Positions 1-7,354 of a stretch of 64,000 nt of DNA are shown here, piece after piece (the stretch's first letter is position 1; each line of letters opens with the position of its first letter). Below the pieces are notes generated by a model, which saw nothing but the letters and a program-made list of their open reading frames with translations, had not been told where the DNA came from and searched no databases. A program made the translations under genes and the position numbers. Source of the stretch: Streptococcus parauberis NCFD 2020 (lineage in GTDB: Bacteria > Bacillota > Bacilli > Lactobacillales > Streptococcaceae); NCBI RefSeq assembly GCF_000187935.1, contig NZ_AEUT02000001.1, forward strand, positions 682,001 through 746,000. The letters are read 5' to 3'.

Positions 1-93
1 ATATGGAATATCTGCGATAATTAATTGCGCTCTTGGAATTTGATACCGTTTTGCATTTTCGAAGTGGTCATTAAATAATTCATATCTAGCCAT
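1..93 (-). CDS. phage DNA methyltransferase, N-terminal fragment
   Basis: The reading frame opens at the ATG at 91-93 behind a strong GGAGGG ribosome site and runs off the left edge. The 31 visible residues start MARYELFNDHFENAKRY and end with the tetrapeptide ADIPY, which resembles the catalytic (D/N)PP(Y/F) motif region of phage N6-adenine or N4-cytosine methyltransferases. The start overlaps the stop of the Nmad1-type gene upstream (shared bases ATGGCTAG), so the two are probably translationally coupled. The target site cannot be told from this fragment. Confidence 0.5.
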   Translation of the reverse strand, partial: MARYELFNDHFENAKRYQIPRAQLIIADIPY

Positions 94-361
94 TCTTACC
101 CTCCAACCAGACCGCTAACATTAAGCAATAATTGGCCATGTCCTTAAGGGTGTCTGATAAACTTTCTTTTACATTAGCTTCGCTTTTTATTAGGTTTTTT
201 AAACGAGTAAACTTATCCATGATTCTTGTAACGCCTGCTATGATACCTAACTCATTTAACGATTCTTCAAATGAACTGCCATAATCTGCATTCTTCTTCA
301 AAAACGTTTGAAAATTTTCGTCGTATACTTTTTGCATTGTTTCTGCGTTTATCTTATCCAT
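86..361 (-). CDS. Nmad1/DUF1599-like phage protein
   Basis: The protein is 91 residues, soluble and mostly helical. The pattern around residues 25-45 (a NADYGSSF stretch, then GI.AGVTRI.DKF.R) and the C-terminal D...Y..ML..WL resemble the nucleotide-modification-associated domain 1 / DUF1599 family common in phage early regions. The family is linked to nucleotide or DNA-modification gene sets, but its biochemistry is not settled. Start and stop overlap both neighbours by 8 bases (ATGGATAA upstream, ATGGCTAG downstream), placing it between a 52-residue ORF and a methyltransferase. The family call is by recognition of the pattern, not by a search. Confidence 0.6.
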   Translation of the reverse strand: MDKINAETMQKVYDENFQTFLKKNADYGSSFEESLNELGIIAGVTRIMDKFTRLKNLIKSEANVKESLSDTLKDMANYCLMLAVWLEGKNG

Positions 362-512
362 TCATCACCTCAATTGGTCTCTCTTTTTTAACTGTTATCG
401 GTAAGTGATTGTAAAACCATTCAGCCTGTTCCATTGTGTCAAAGTAATGTTTTTCATATTCCGTCACAAACCAATTTTTACGTTGCTTAATTAATACTTG
501 ATATTTTTTCAT
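354..512 (-). CDS. small phage protein of unknown function (52 aa)
   Basis: This short frame opens at an ATG at 510-512 (MKKYQVLIKQRKNWF...) and ends at 354, overlapping the following gene by the bases ATGGATAA. It is basic and aromatic-rich (YEKHYFDTMEQAEWFYNHL in the middle). Its start also overlaps the end of the VRR-NUC gene. The tight overlap on both sides and phage-like codon use support it as a real gene. I do not recognise a family. Confidence 0.6.
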   Translation of the reverse strand: MKKYQVLIKQRKNWFVTEYEKHYFDTMEQAEWFYNHLPITVKKERPIEVMNG

Positions 513-834
513 CTTCAATTATCTCCAATGCATCTTCCACAGACCTAGCCACACCAGCTAGTGCGCCTTTAGATTTTGCTACTTTCATAAAATTTTCTTG
601 TTCTGGTCTTACTCGACCTTTATTGTCTTTTACTTCTATAAAAAATATTTGTCCATCTTGCCTATATCCAAATAAATCTGGGAAGCCTTTAGGTGCTCCT
701 GTAGAAAACCATCTACCATCTTTCATCTTGACTTTGCCAACATTTATCCTAAAGCAAGGAATGCCTAACTTTGTAAGTTCCAATCTAATAAGAGATTGAA
801 TATCGTGTTCCGACTTTTCGTTTTGCTGATTCAA
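487..834 (-). CDS. VRR-NUC domain nuclease
   Basis: This 115-residue protein carries the compact PD-(D/E)XK fold of the VRR-NUC family. An N-terminal E.DIQ helix is followed by a G.PKGFPDLFG stretch holding the catalytic Asp (about residues 48-55) and the I.FIEVKD strand (about residues 64-69) holding the catalytic Glu and Lys. Phage members are thought to cut branched or structured DNA during replication or recombination. It sits between the prim-pol gene, which it overlaps by about 50 bases, and a small ORF. Length is normal for stand-alone VRR-NUC proteins. Confidence 0.85.
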   Translation of the reverse strand: MNQQNEKSEHDIQSLIRLELTKLGIPCFRINVGKVKMKDGRWFSTGAPKGFPDLFGYRQDGQIFFIEVKDNKGRVRPEQENFMKVAKSKGALAGVARSVEDALEIIEDEKISSIN

Positions 835-1660
835 TAGTTAGTTCGAACTCCTCTCTCGTAAATACATCTCTACCTTTAACAGTTCCAATGACTGAAGACA
901 AATCATCAATATCAATATCGTTTTCAAACGCCCAACAAGCACCCTTAAATAAATCATCATTCCTGTTATACGATGTTCCAGTGGCAACTCTTTCATAAGC
1001 TTCTCTACCTTCATGGTTTCCTGTTGATTTTGGTTTAACAATTGAACCACTAAAGTAAGTAGTAAAGTTTTCTTTTGGCTTGAATATTTCTTCTTCAAAT
1101 TTTCCATTATAGTAAGGTAAGTTTTTAACTGCTTTTAAAACCTCACGTCCATCAGATGGGAAAATTTTGACATAGTTATTGTCATGCGCTTTGATATCAA
1201 TACTTGGAAGTACACTTGGTTTTTGTGAGTAATTAACACCATCACGTTTTTTAAACAAGACATGCATGCCACCACTTTTTGTGATTTCCACAAACGTATT
1301 TTTAAAATTACCAATCAATTCTTCTTTATATTCACTTTTTAATAGAGAAGAATAACCATCTAAACCATTGTTATAACGTTCTGTTGATAGCACTGATAGC
1401 AAATCAACACCAAGCGTTTTTATCATCGTTTTTAATTCTTTAGCTAATTTTTCATCTGTCATTTTGTGAGTATCAATATCTATACACCACATTCCTCTCA
1501 TGAGTAGTGCATAGTCACATTCAAGCCAATTAATGCTTTTTATAATGTCCTCTGTTATTTGGATATCTTTAAATTTAATTATCGGTCTACCAGTCTTTTT
1601 GTTAAGTGGTATGACTTGATAACCTTTTTTTAGAAATGATAGTGCTGTAGTGTGGTGCAT
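785..1660 (-). CDS. bifunctional DNA primase/polymerase (prim-pol) domain protein
   Basis: The protein has 291 residues. A CIDID motif at about residues 59-63 supplies the metal-binding acidic pair of the archaeo-eukaryotic-primase-like prim-pol fold, followed by GGMHVLFK (about residue 130) and a DIKAHDNNYVKIFPS block (about residue 150). It probably makes RNA or DNA primers for phage replication together with the primase-helicase encoded just upstream. Here the primase and helicase are separate genes, whereas many mobile elements fuse them. It is preceded by a 226-base AT-rich gap with origin-like repeats. Confidence 0.85.
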   Translation of the reverse strand: MHHTTALSFLKKGYQVIPLNKKTGRPIIKFKDIQITEDIIKSINWLECDYALLMRGMWCIDIDTHKMTDEKLAKELKTMIKTLGVDLLSVLSTERYNNGLDGYSSLLKSEYKEELIGNFKNTFVEITKSGGMHVLFKKRDGVNYSQKPSVLPSIDIKAHDNNYVKIFPSDGREVLKAVKNLPYYNGKFEEEIFKPKENFTTYFSGSIVKPKSTGNHEGREAYERVATGTSYNRNDDLFKGACWAFENDIDIDDLSSVIGTVKGRDVFTREEFELTIESAKRKVGTRYSISY

Positions 1661-1915
1661 TTAATAATTACCAAATCGACACTTGATAAAATCATCTAAT
1701 AAAGCTTGTCATATCAACCAAAACACCTAATACAGTTATTTTTTTACACCCCAAGGGTCTATATATATAATTAATACTTAACAATCATTGTTTAGACTTA
1801 ATTGTTGTATTAAGTGTTTTCTTGTTTTTGTACTCTCTAAGCGTTGATATGACTGACTTTTTATTGCACTTAATAGAACTACTTAATTAAGTGTTATCAA
1901 GTGTATCAAGTGCAA
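1661..1915. repeat. AT-rich region with repeated AAGTG/CACTT words, possible replication origin
   Basis: The gap between the primase-helicase and prim-pol genes, running into the end of the former, is very AT-rich. The core word CACTT or its complement AAGTG recurs in several places, including ATTAAGTG at about 1809, CACTTAATAG at about 1868, ACTTAATTAAGTG at 1881-1893, and two tandem TATCAAGTG units at 1895-1912. Iteron-like arrays beside replication initiators are typical of phage and plasmid origins. Origin function is an inference; no initiator binding can be shown from sequence. Confidence 0.4.
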
Positions 1916-3452
1916 ATTTGTCAAATCTATTTTTATTGATGACTAAATACGTCGCTTTCCTTTCACCATTAATAGTTTTTGTTTGTTGTTTGACTCCTAT
2001 TTCAGATAATGCTTTTCCAATAGCTCTGCGATTAGTTCCATATGTTTGTTTAGATAAATCAATTATTTCTTTTTCTCGAGGAACAAACTCAACTTCTTGA
2101 AGTGCATTTATCAAAGCGATTTGAAACTCGTCTAAATCAATATCATTAAAAACTTCAACATTTTTCCAGCGATATTGACCGCCTATTTTATTGAAATACT
2201 CAAGCGAGTTGATTAAGAAGCCAATACATCCAGAAATTTTAGGATTTTTATCACGATCAGTGAATGCGTTCCAGTATTTTCTAAAAATCTGTTCACGCTC
2301 AATATCAGTTTCTTTTTTAGGTCTATCTTTAAATTGAATTAAGACTTTCCGTCCGTCCATTTCATCTGATAGCGCAACTGTTCTGTTTGTATCTACACAT
2401 AGGACTGATGTTAGATTTACCATTGACTGATTTTGTCCGATTGCTCGTGCTACGTGTGATTTTTCAGTAGCTATAATTTTAAGGACACGTTCCATTGCGT
2501 TACCTTGAATATCCCCCTGTTCTGTTGCTAGTGCCATTTCTCCACCAGAGAACATAGACCAAGCTTGCAATGCTTCAAAGCCATTACTTTTGAGCGTATC
2601 TAACTCAACATCAATCTTATTAAAGAGTCCAGATAGTGCTATGTGACGTAGCCCCTTCCCCGTCCGTACCCCAGATTTTGAGATAAAGAAATTTGTTTTA
2701 GGTCTGACACCGCATGCAACTTGAGCGATAAAGTAAGATTGTAGTATTGCGTTGTTTAATGAATTATCATCTGCGATGACATATTCGAGATATTCTTTTG
2801 CAATTTTTCGTCCATCCATAGCAGTTTCATAATCGACATCATAATATTTAAAATACGATACGTTTTGCATTGGTGACTCGTTAATAATTTCAGATTTTTC
2901 AAGATCAATAATAAAATCACGCCCAGCGATTTGGTAAGGTTCTAAATAGTTTATTGGTTTAACGTTTAGTGTTTTGTGTACACCGCTAAGAACTTCTAGA
3001 ACGTGACCAGAATCTTTAAAACCGTATCTACTTTGGAGTGTGAACTCGTCAATTAATTTAAACTGCTTATTTCTTACGTCGTATAATTTACTCCCATTAA
3101 AAGTGTAAATGCCTAAAATGTAATCAATGACTAATTTTGCAAACGGTGGGAAGTTGTTCTCTACCTCATAAACGAGATATTCTGATTTTTCTTTTGATTG
3201 TTTGACTTCCGTTGTTCCAAATAAATATTTAAATGTTTGCCTACCGTTTGAAGTGATATACATAATATCTTCATCTTTAACGAGCGTTGAAAAATATAAT
3301 TTTTGAATATATCCACTAGGATCTATTGGAACTATTTTAAAGAGTTGTTTTCTAAGTTCAGCTTTCATCACTGACTCCCCGAAGACTGGAGAACCCCAGT
3401 CTGCTTCGGTTGTCAATTTCGAAATAGCTTCTATAAATTCATTATTTGTCAT
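1887..3452 (-). CDS. phage primase-helicase (SF3 / D5-like ATPase, DUF5906-type)
   Basis: This is a 521-residue protein with a Walker A motif (SGVRTGKGL, about residue 260) inside a superfamily-3 / virus-type helicase domain. Downstream come a Walker-B-like region and a sensor-like VLCVDTNR. The C-terminus looks like a winged helix (YGTNRRAIGKALSEIGVKQ). Such proteins unwind the origin as hexamers and couple to the prim-pol. The ATG at 3450-3452 follows a GGGGGAT ribosome site, 14 bases after the SSB-like gene. The stop lies inside the iteron-like repeats. Confidence 0.85.
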   Translation of the reverse strand: MTNNEFIEAISKLTTEADWGSPVFGESVMKAELRKQLFKIVPIDPSGYIQKLYFSTLVKDEDIMYITSNGRQTFKYLFGTTEVKQSKEKSEYLVYEVENNFPPFAKLVIDYILGIYTFNGSKLYDVRNKQFKLIDEFTLQSRYGFKDSGHVLEVLSGVHKTLNVKPINYLEPYQIAGRDFIIDLEKSEIINESPMQNVSYFKYYDVDYETAMDGRKIAKEYLEYVIADDNSLNNAILQSYFIAQVACGVRPKTNFFISKSGVRTGKGLRHIALSGLFNKIDVELDTLKSNGFEALQAWSMFSGGEMALATEQGDIQGNAMERVLKIIATEKSHVARAIGQNQSMVNLTSVLCVDTNRTVALSDEMDGRKVLIQFKDRPKKETDIEREQIFRKYWNAFTDRDKNPKISGCIGFLINSLEYFNKIGGQYRWKNVEVFNDIDLDEFQIALINALQEVEFVPREKEIIDLSKQTYGTNRRAIGKALSEIGVKQQTKTINGERKATYLVINKNRFDKFALDTLDNT

Positions 3453-3466
3453 TTATCCCCCTGATA

Positions 3467-3949
3467 TTAAAATGGTAAATCATCTTCTTTTAAGTCAGCT
3501 TGTGAAAACCCTGTGCTATCTGTTTTTTCTTTCCATGTGTGAGCGATATTTGGGAAGTCTGTTTTATTAAAGAATTGAACTTTAGGTGTGACTTTACCGT
3601 TGTAATTATCTAGTTTAATTTTTCCTTTAGCAGCTCTACCTTTAAAATCATTAATAAAATCTTCAAAAGTTGCATAATTTTTTTCTTGACCAATAAATGC
3701 GCTAGCTTTACCCATTAATTGTTTTAAATTATATTTATTTGTAGCAGTTAATCGATACTGACGATCCCACACACGGAAATTTTGCATGTCTTGTTTGACG
3801 TCGTTTCGGACGACAAGTTCTAACGTAACACTGTGGTTTGTTCCGCTCTGTGTTGGTTCTTCGTATGCATCTTTTACGATAAATTCATAAAATTTTTCTT
3901 CAAATGATTTAAATTCTTGTACTTCTGAAAAATCTGTTGTAAATGCCAT
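3467..3949 (-). CDS. DUF669-type phage single-stranded DNA-binding protein
   Basis: The start is the ATG at 3947-3949 (MAFTTDFSEVQEF...), 160 residues, behind an AGAGGG ribosome site; longer upstream reading lies inside the helicase gene. Features of the DUF669 family are the N-terminal YEF.V.DAYEEPT..G..H strand region and a conserved NRVWDR-like turn. The last residues, LKEDDLPF, copy the acidic DD(L/I)PF tip by which bacterial SSB recruits replication partners. It probably coats single-stranded DNA during phage replication and acts with the Sak4-like ATPase encoded upstream in the same operon. Confidence 0.75.
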   Translation of the reverse strand: MAFTTDFSEVQEFKSFEEKFYEFIVKDAYEEPTQSGTNHSVTLELVVRNDVKQDMQNFRVWDRQYRLTATNKYNLKQLMGKASAFIGQEKNYATFEDFINDFKGRAAKGKIKLDNYNGKVTPKVQFFNKTDFPNIAHTWKEKTDSTGFSQADLKEDDLPF

Positions 3950-3951
3950 TA

Positions 3952-5397
3952 TTATTTCCCTCTTAATCTTTTTTCTAGCCAATTCTTGGCGGTGTATATT
4001 TCTTTTTCTGACTTGCCAGTTACTTCTGATAGTTCTGACATTGTAGCTTCTGCCCAATCAGACATGATATAAAAGTAAAGCAACTTATAAAGTGGTTTTC
4101 CTTTACCTTCATACTCAACTCTAGCTTGAGCAATTTTCCAATTTTGTTTTAAATCTTTACCAAACTTCTTACTTGCAAGTTGCGATATTTGGAACTCTTG
4201 TTTTTTAATTAACTCAAGTTCTGCTTCTACTTTTTCCTTCTCAGCTTTATCAGCTAATTGAAAGTCGTATCCACACATTTCACAAATTTTAACCGTTAAT
4301 GGATAACATGCTGAACACTCAGGGCATTCTTTAAAACTAACTTCATTGGTTTTGTTATTTTTCTTTTTCCATCCACCGATGAAATACTCGTTCCAATCGT
4401 GAGGCGTATCAGGTAAACCATGAATCTTATAGTTGCCTACGTGATCGAGTATGATTGCTTGTTTATCTGGTTGATATCTCATTGACCTCATAGACTGTTG
4501 CAAGAACAAAACCAAAGACTTAGTAGGTCTGCAAAGAATTGTCACTGTGCAATCGGGAACGTCAAATCCTTCAGATATTAAGTCAACATTACAGATAATT
4601 TGTATCTTACCCTCCCTAAAGTCTTGCATAAGCTTATCTCGTTCTGCTTTAGGTGTCTTGGCATCTGCATGCACTGCGTTAATTCCAAGCATTTGGAATT
4701 CTTTTGCGAATGCTTGACTTGCTTCAACCGAGTGAGCGTATAAAATGGCTTTCTGACCATTTGCCTTTTTTATGTACTCTTGGGCGACATCTCCAAATAT
4801 ACTTTTACCAAATGCATCATCAATTGATTTATTTGAATAGTCACCGTTTTGAATTTTCAACTTATTAGTATCTATTGACAAGACACTATAGTAGTTATAG
4901 GGTGCTAAATTGTGGTTGTTTATTAACCATTCAACTGTTTGACCTTCAACCATAACTTCATAAGTATCTGTGAAACCATCTCCAGATAGACGCCAAGGTG
5001 TAGCGGTAAAACCTAATCTTGGAACATCTGCGAAGTATTTGTAAATTATCTGATAAGTATTAGCTTTACCGTGGTGACCTTCGTCTGTAATGATAAGTGT
5101 TGGCTTAGTTAGTTCTTCTAGACGATTCTTAGCTTTACCAACTGTAAGTAAGTCAACCTTTGACATATCAACTTCATGGAACTTAAAACTGTTTGTAATT
5201 TGGTCTATTAATTCTTTTCTGTGGACCAAGAATAAAACGTGTCCGTTTCTTTTAGTAGCTGATTTTGCTATGTCAGATATAACAACCGATTTTCCGCTGC
5301 CTGGAGGGCTAACTATCATCACATTGTTTGTTAAAATTTGTTTTCTTGCTCTTTGTATTAGTTCGTTTTGGTAAGGGTGTAATTGATATACCGTTAT
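3952..5397 (-). CDS. phage DEAD/DEAH-box superfamily 2 helicase (start uncertain)
   Basis: Motifs of an SF2 helicase are clear: Walker A PPGSGKS, ITDEGHHGK (DEGH box), GFTATPWR (motif III), then the C-terminal lobe ending in QQSMRSMRYQPDK (motif VI). A four-cysteine zinc knuckle CPECSACY...CEMCG follows. The first usual start codon is GTG at 5322, but the same frame continues upstream with YQLHPYQNELIQRARKQIL, which is the Q-motif helix these helicases need. It runs back to an ATA codon at 5395-5397, six bases after GGGAG and overlapping the stop of the previous gene. No ATG, GTG or TTG lies in that stretch, so a rare ATA start is inferred. Confidence 0.85.
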   Translation of the reverse strand: MTVYQLHPYQNELIQRARKQILTNNVMIVSPPGSGKSVVISDIAKSATKRNGHVLFLVHRKELIDQITNSFKFHEVDMSKVDLLTVGKAKNRLEELTKPTLIITDEGHHGKANTYQIIYKYFADVPRLGFTATPWRLSGDGFTDTYEVMVEGQTVEWLINNHNLAPYNYYSVLSIDTNKLKIQNGDYSNKSIDDAFGKSIFGDVAQEYIKKANGQKAILYAHSVEASQAFAKEFQMLGINAVHADAKTPKAERDKLMQDFREGKIQIICNVDLISEGFDVPDCTVTILCRPTKSLVLFLQQSMRSMRYQPDKQAIILDHVGNYKIHGLPDTPHDWNEYFIGGWKKKNNKTNEVSFKECPECSACYPLTVKICEMCGYDFQLADKAEKEKVEAELELIKKQEFQISQLASKKFGKDLKQNWKIAQARVEYEGKGKPLYKLLYFYIMSDWAEATMSELSEVTGKSEKEIYTAKNWLEKRLRGK

Positions 5398-6098
5398 TCA
5401 TCACTCCCTTCGAAATTCCAGATTTCGCTTTGGAGTACGAACTCAACATCCGATAATTGATTTTTAGCAAAGGTGCTATTAGACGGTTTTAAAATGAAAC
5501 CTCTGTTACCAGTTTCTTCACTAATAACCAATCTAGCAACCATGTTCACTAACCCCATAACGTTATTGATAATTTTTTCACGAATTTGCGGGATAAACTG
5601 GTTATATAATTGACCGCCGGGAGTTTCAATTTGTCTTGTCGTTTCCCACGCAGTGTATACTTTATTGACACCTTCCCAAGAATTGACGTATCTTATTAGA
5701 TCAGTTAGATAAAATGAGTATTTATTGTAATCTCCCATTTCTGGGATTCCCATAGCTCTTCCATCTCTAGTTTTACTTTGCTTAGCTTTTTCACCTAGCC
5801 ACGCTTGTTCTAGTTCTGAAATGTTATCAATGACGATGTTGTCATAATCTGTTAAATAGTTATCATGGATTTCTTTTAATAGTTTTTTGAATCCTATTTC
5901 AACATCTGTCATATCTGCATAAACAACATCTATATTTTCAAGACCTGCTAAAACATTTGTTGTCCTATCAACATCAATGACTAAAGTCTTACCGGGCAAA
6001 TATTTAATTGTTGTCGTTTTGCCAGTTCCGGGAGGTGCGTAAATTAACGCTGAGAAGTTTTTACCTTTTTGTAAATCTGTCGCTTTAGTTATCTTCAA
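5394..6098 (-). CDS. phage ATP-binding protein, Sak4/RecA-like (AAA_24)
   Basis: This 234-residue protein has Walker A at APPGTGKTTT (about residues 20-29), a TLVIDVDRT strand, and a Walker B strand DNIVIDNISELE (about residue 90). It matches the phage nucleotide-binding / Sak4 group, RecA-core single-strand annealing ATPases that work with a dedicated SSB. The DUF669 SSB-like gene two genes downstream fits that pairing. The ATG at 6096-6098 overlaps the end of the preceding small gene. The family assignment is by motif and gene context. Confidence 0.8.
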   Translation of the reverse strand: MKITKATDLQKGKNFSALIYAPPGTGKTTTIKYLPGKTLVIDVDRTTNVLAGLENIDVVYADMTDVEIGFKKLLKEIHDNYLTDYDNIVIDNISELEQAWLGEKAKQSKTRDGRAMGIPEMGDYNKYSFYLTDLIRYVNSWEGVNKVYTAWETTRQIETPGGQLYNQFIPQIREKIINNVMGLVNMVARLVISEETGNRGFILKPSNSTFAKNQLSDVEFVLQSEIWNFEGSDE

Positions 6099-6387
6099 TG
6101 TCTAATCCCTCCACATAATCGTGAGCAGTATTTCTATAATCAAAGTCATTACGTTGTTGTCTGTGTTTTTCTTCAAATATTTCATCTACCACTTTTTTGT
6201 TTAAATGCTCCGAATATTCATCTGCTAAATTATTTGCAAAGTCATTCATTCTCCTGTTAATTTCATCTTCTATTTGAGTATCGAATAAATCAATCTTGTC
6301 GGATGTTATATCTCCATGTTTGCAGTTATAACTCGGTACTATTTGAATTTTTCCGAAACTTGTCATGTACGTTCTATAATTTTTCAA
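6085..6387 (-). CDS. hypothetical phage protein (about 100 aa)
   Basis: I chose the TTG at 6385-6387 as start because GAGGG lies eight bases upstream and the codon overlaps the TGA of the zinc-ribbon gene (TTGA). The protein is acidic and helical, with many Asp, Glu and Asn and a pattern EINRRMNDFANNLADEYSE suggesting a coiled segment. It ends overlapping the start of the ATPase gene by 14 bases. No family recognised. Confidence 0.65.
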   Translation of the reverse strand: MKNYRTYMTSFGKIQIVPSYNCKHGDITSDKIDLFDTQIEDEINRRMNDFANNLADEYSEHLNKKVVDEIFEEKHRQQRNDFDYRNTAHDYVEGLDIEDN

Positions 6388-6518
6388 TCGTATGCCCTCG
6401 CTTTCCAAGTTACAACTGGGTCATCTTCTTCGCAGTAAGGACAATTTAAATCTCTGTAATCAGAAATGTTTTCCCAAGCCTTACCGCAATTTGTGCAATA
6501 ATATTCTCTAACTATCAA
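6384..6518 (-). CDS. small zinc-ribbon phage protein (44 aa)
   Basis: Starting at the TTG at 6516-6518, behind AAAGGAATCATA, the product is about 44 residues with two CxxC pairs (CTNC and CPYC) spaced 18 residues apart, a typical rubredoxin-like zinc ribbon. It overlaps the stop of the upstream HTH gene and the start of the downstream gene. Small zinc ribbons of this kind are common in phage early operons. No specific role can be assigned. Confidence 0.65.
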   Translation of the reverse strand: MIVREYYCTNCGKAWENISDYRDLNCPYCEEDDPVVTWKARAYD

Positions 6519-6948
6519 TATGATTCCTTTCCTTAAAGTCGTTAACAACAACATCGATATTGTATAAATCATTTGTCATATCTTGGTTTTCTTTTCTTAA
6601 AAAAACATTTTCTTGCTCTAACTCTAAATTTCTATCTAGCGCTTCTTTTAGATCTTTTTCTAATTTTGCTTTCTCTAGCTTCAACTCATATTCACGATGC
6701 AAGACTTCTTGCAAATCAACAATATAATCTTCGTTTGGAATTTTAGAGTCACCCATTAAATAAGCAATAGTTACATTAAAGTAGTCTGCGACACGACTCC
6801 AAAATGCATTGTTATGCAATCTAAGTTGGTATATCTCGTAAGCGTTTATTTCTTGTTTAGCAATGTATAAACCTTTTACTTTTAACTCTTGCGCCAATTC
6901 TTCTTGAGTCAATCCTTTTTCTTCTCGTAGTTGTTTAAGTCTATTCAT
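6508..6948 (-). CDS. XRE-type helix-turn-helix protein with C-terminal coiled coil
   Basis: The protein has 146 residues. Residues 1-65 form a Cro/CI-type HTH (LKQLREEKGLTQEELAQEL... then AYLMGDS). Residues about 80-130 are a heptad-rich Glu/Lys/Leu coiled coil (LEKDLKEALDRNLELEQENVFLRKEN) that could dimerise it. It lies in the middle of the early operon, so it may tune early transcription rather than be the lysogeny repressor. Its start overlaps the stop of the 51-residue ORF (ATGAATAG). Confidence 0.75.
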   Translation of the reverse strand: MNRLKQLREEKGLTQEELAQELKVKGLYIAKQEINAYEIYQLRLHNNAFWSRVADYFNVTIAYLMGDSKIPNEDYIVDLQEVLHREYELKLEKAKLEKDLKEALDRNLELEQENVFLRKENQDMTNDLYNIDVVVNDFKERNHIDS

Positions 6949-7096
6949 TAGTCACATCTCCCATCATTGCCCGTGCAAAATACTTGTTAAATTCATCGTA
7001 TTTCTCAGCATTATGTTCCCATCCATCGTTTTGGATAGTCCACTCTTGTTTTTGTTCTACTTCTGGTTTTGTAAATAGCCAATTAAATAATTTCAT
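6941..7096 (-). CDS. small phage protein of unknown function (51 aa)
   Basis: The frame runs from the ATG at 7094-7096 (MKLFNWLFTKPEVEQKQEW...) to a TAG at 6941-6943. It overlaps the upstream gene by ATGA and the downstream gene by ATGAATAG, and an AAGGAGT ribosome site sits upstream. It has an aromatic-basic N-terminus that could touch a membrane and a charged middle. No family recognised; the strict overlap chain is the main support. Confidence 0.6.
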   Translation of the reverse strand: MKLFNWLFTKPEVEQKQEWTIQNDGWEHNAEKYDEFNKYFARAMMGDVTNE

Positions 7097-7341
7097 TTGT
7101 TCATACTCCTTAAAAATCGTTGGACGTCTTGCAAATCGTAAGTGTATTTGCCACCTTTTACTTTTTGGTGGTATCTAAATTTACCTTGGTCACGCCAATT
7201 TTCTAAAGTAGTTCTACCCCATCCAGTTATTGTTTGGAGTTCTTTAATGCTGACCCAATCAACTTGTCTATGTTGTATTGCTACTTCTTCTGCAATCAGA
7301 GCCTTTAATTCTGACCTGCTGATTGTGATGACATCATCCAT
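7093..7341 (-). CDS. excisionase-like / DUF771-type helix-turn-helix protein
   Basis: This 82-residue protein has a winged-HTH core of the MerR/excisionase kind: VSIKELQTITGWGRTTLENWRDQGKF, then a basic wing KVKGGKYTYDLQDVQRFL. DUF771 proteins of this size are regular members of the early operon of streptococcal and lactococcal prophages. The ATG follows a textbook AGGAGG. It could act as the excisionase partner of the integrase, but it is far from int, so an early regulator role is equally possible. Confidence 0.7.
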   Translation of the reverse strand: MDDVITISRSELKALIAEEVAIQHRQVDWVSIKELQTITGWGRTTLENWRDQGKFRYHQKVKGGKYTYDLQDVQRFLRSMNK

Positions 7342-7354
7342 TGATTAGCACCTC

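Noticed and set aside
1891-2100. plus-strand ORF opposite the primase-helicase
   Set aside because: It is the antisense shadow of a well-supported helicase gene, with no ribosome site or recognisable protein features.
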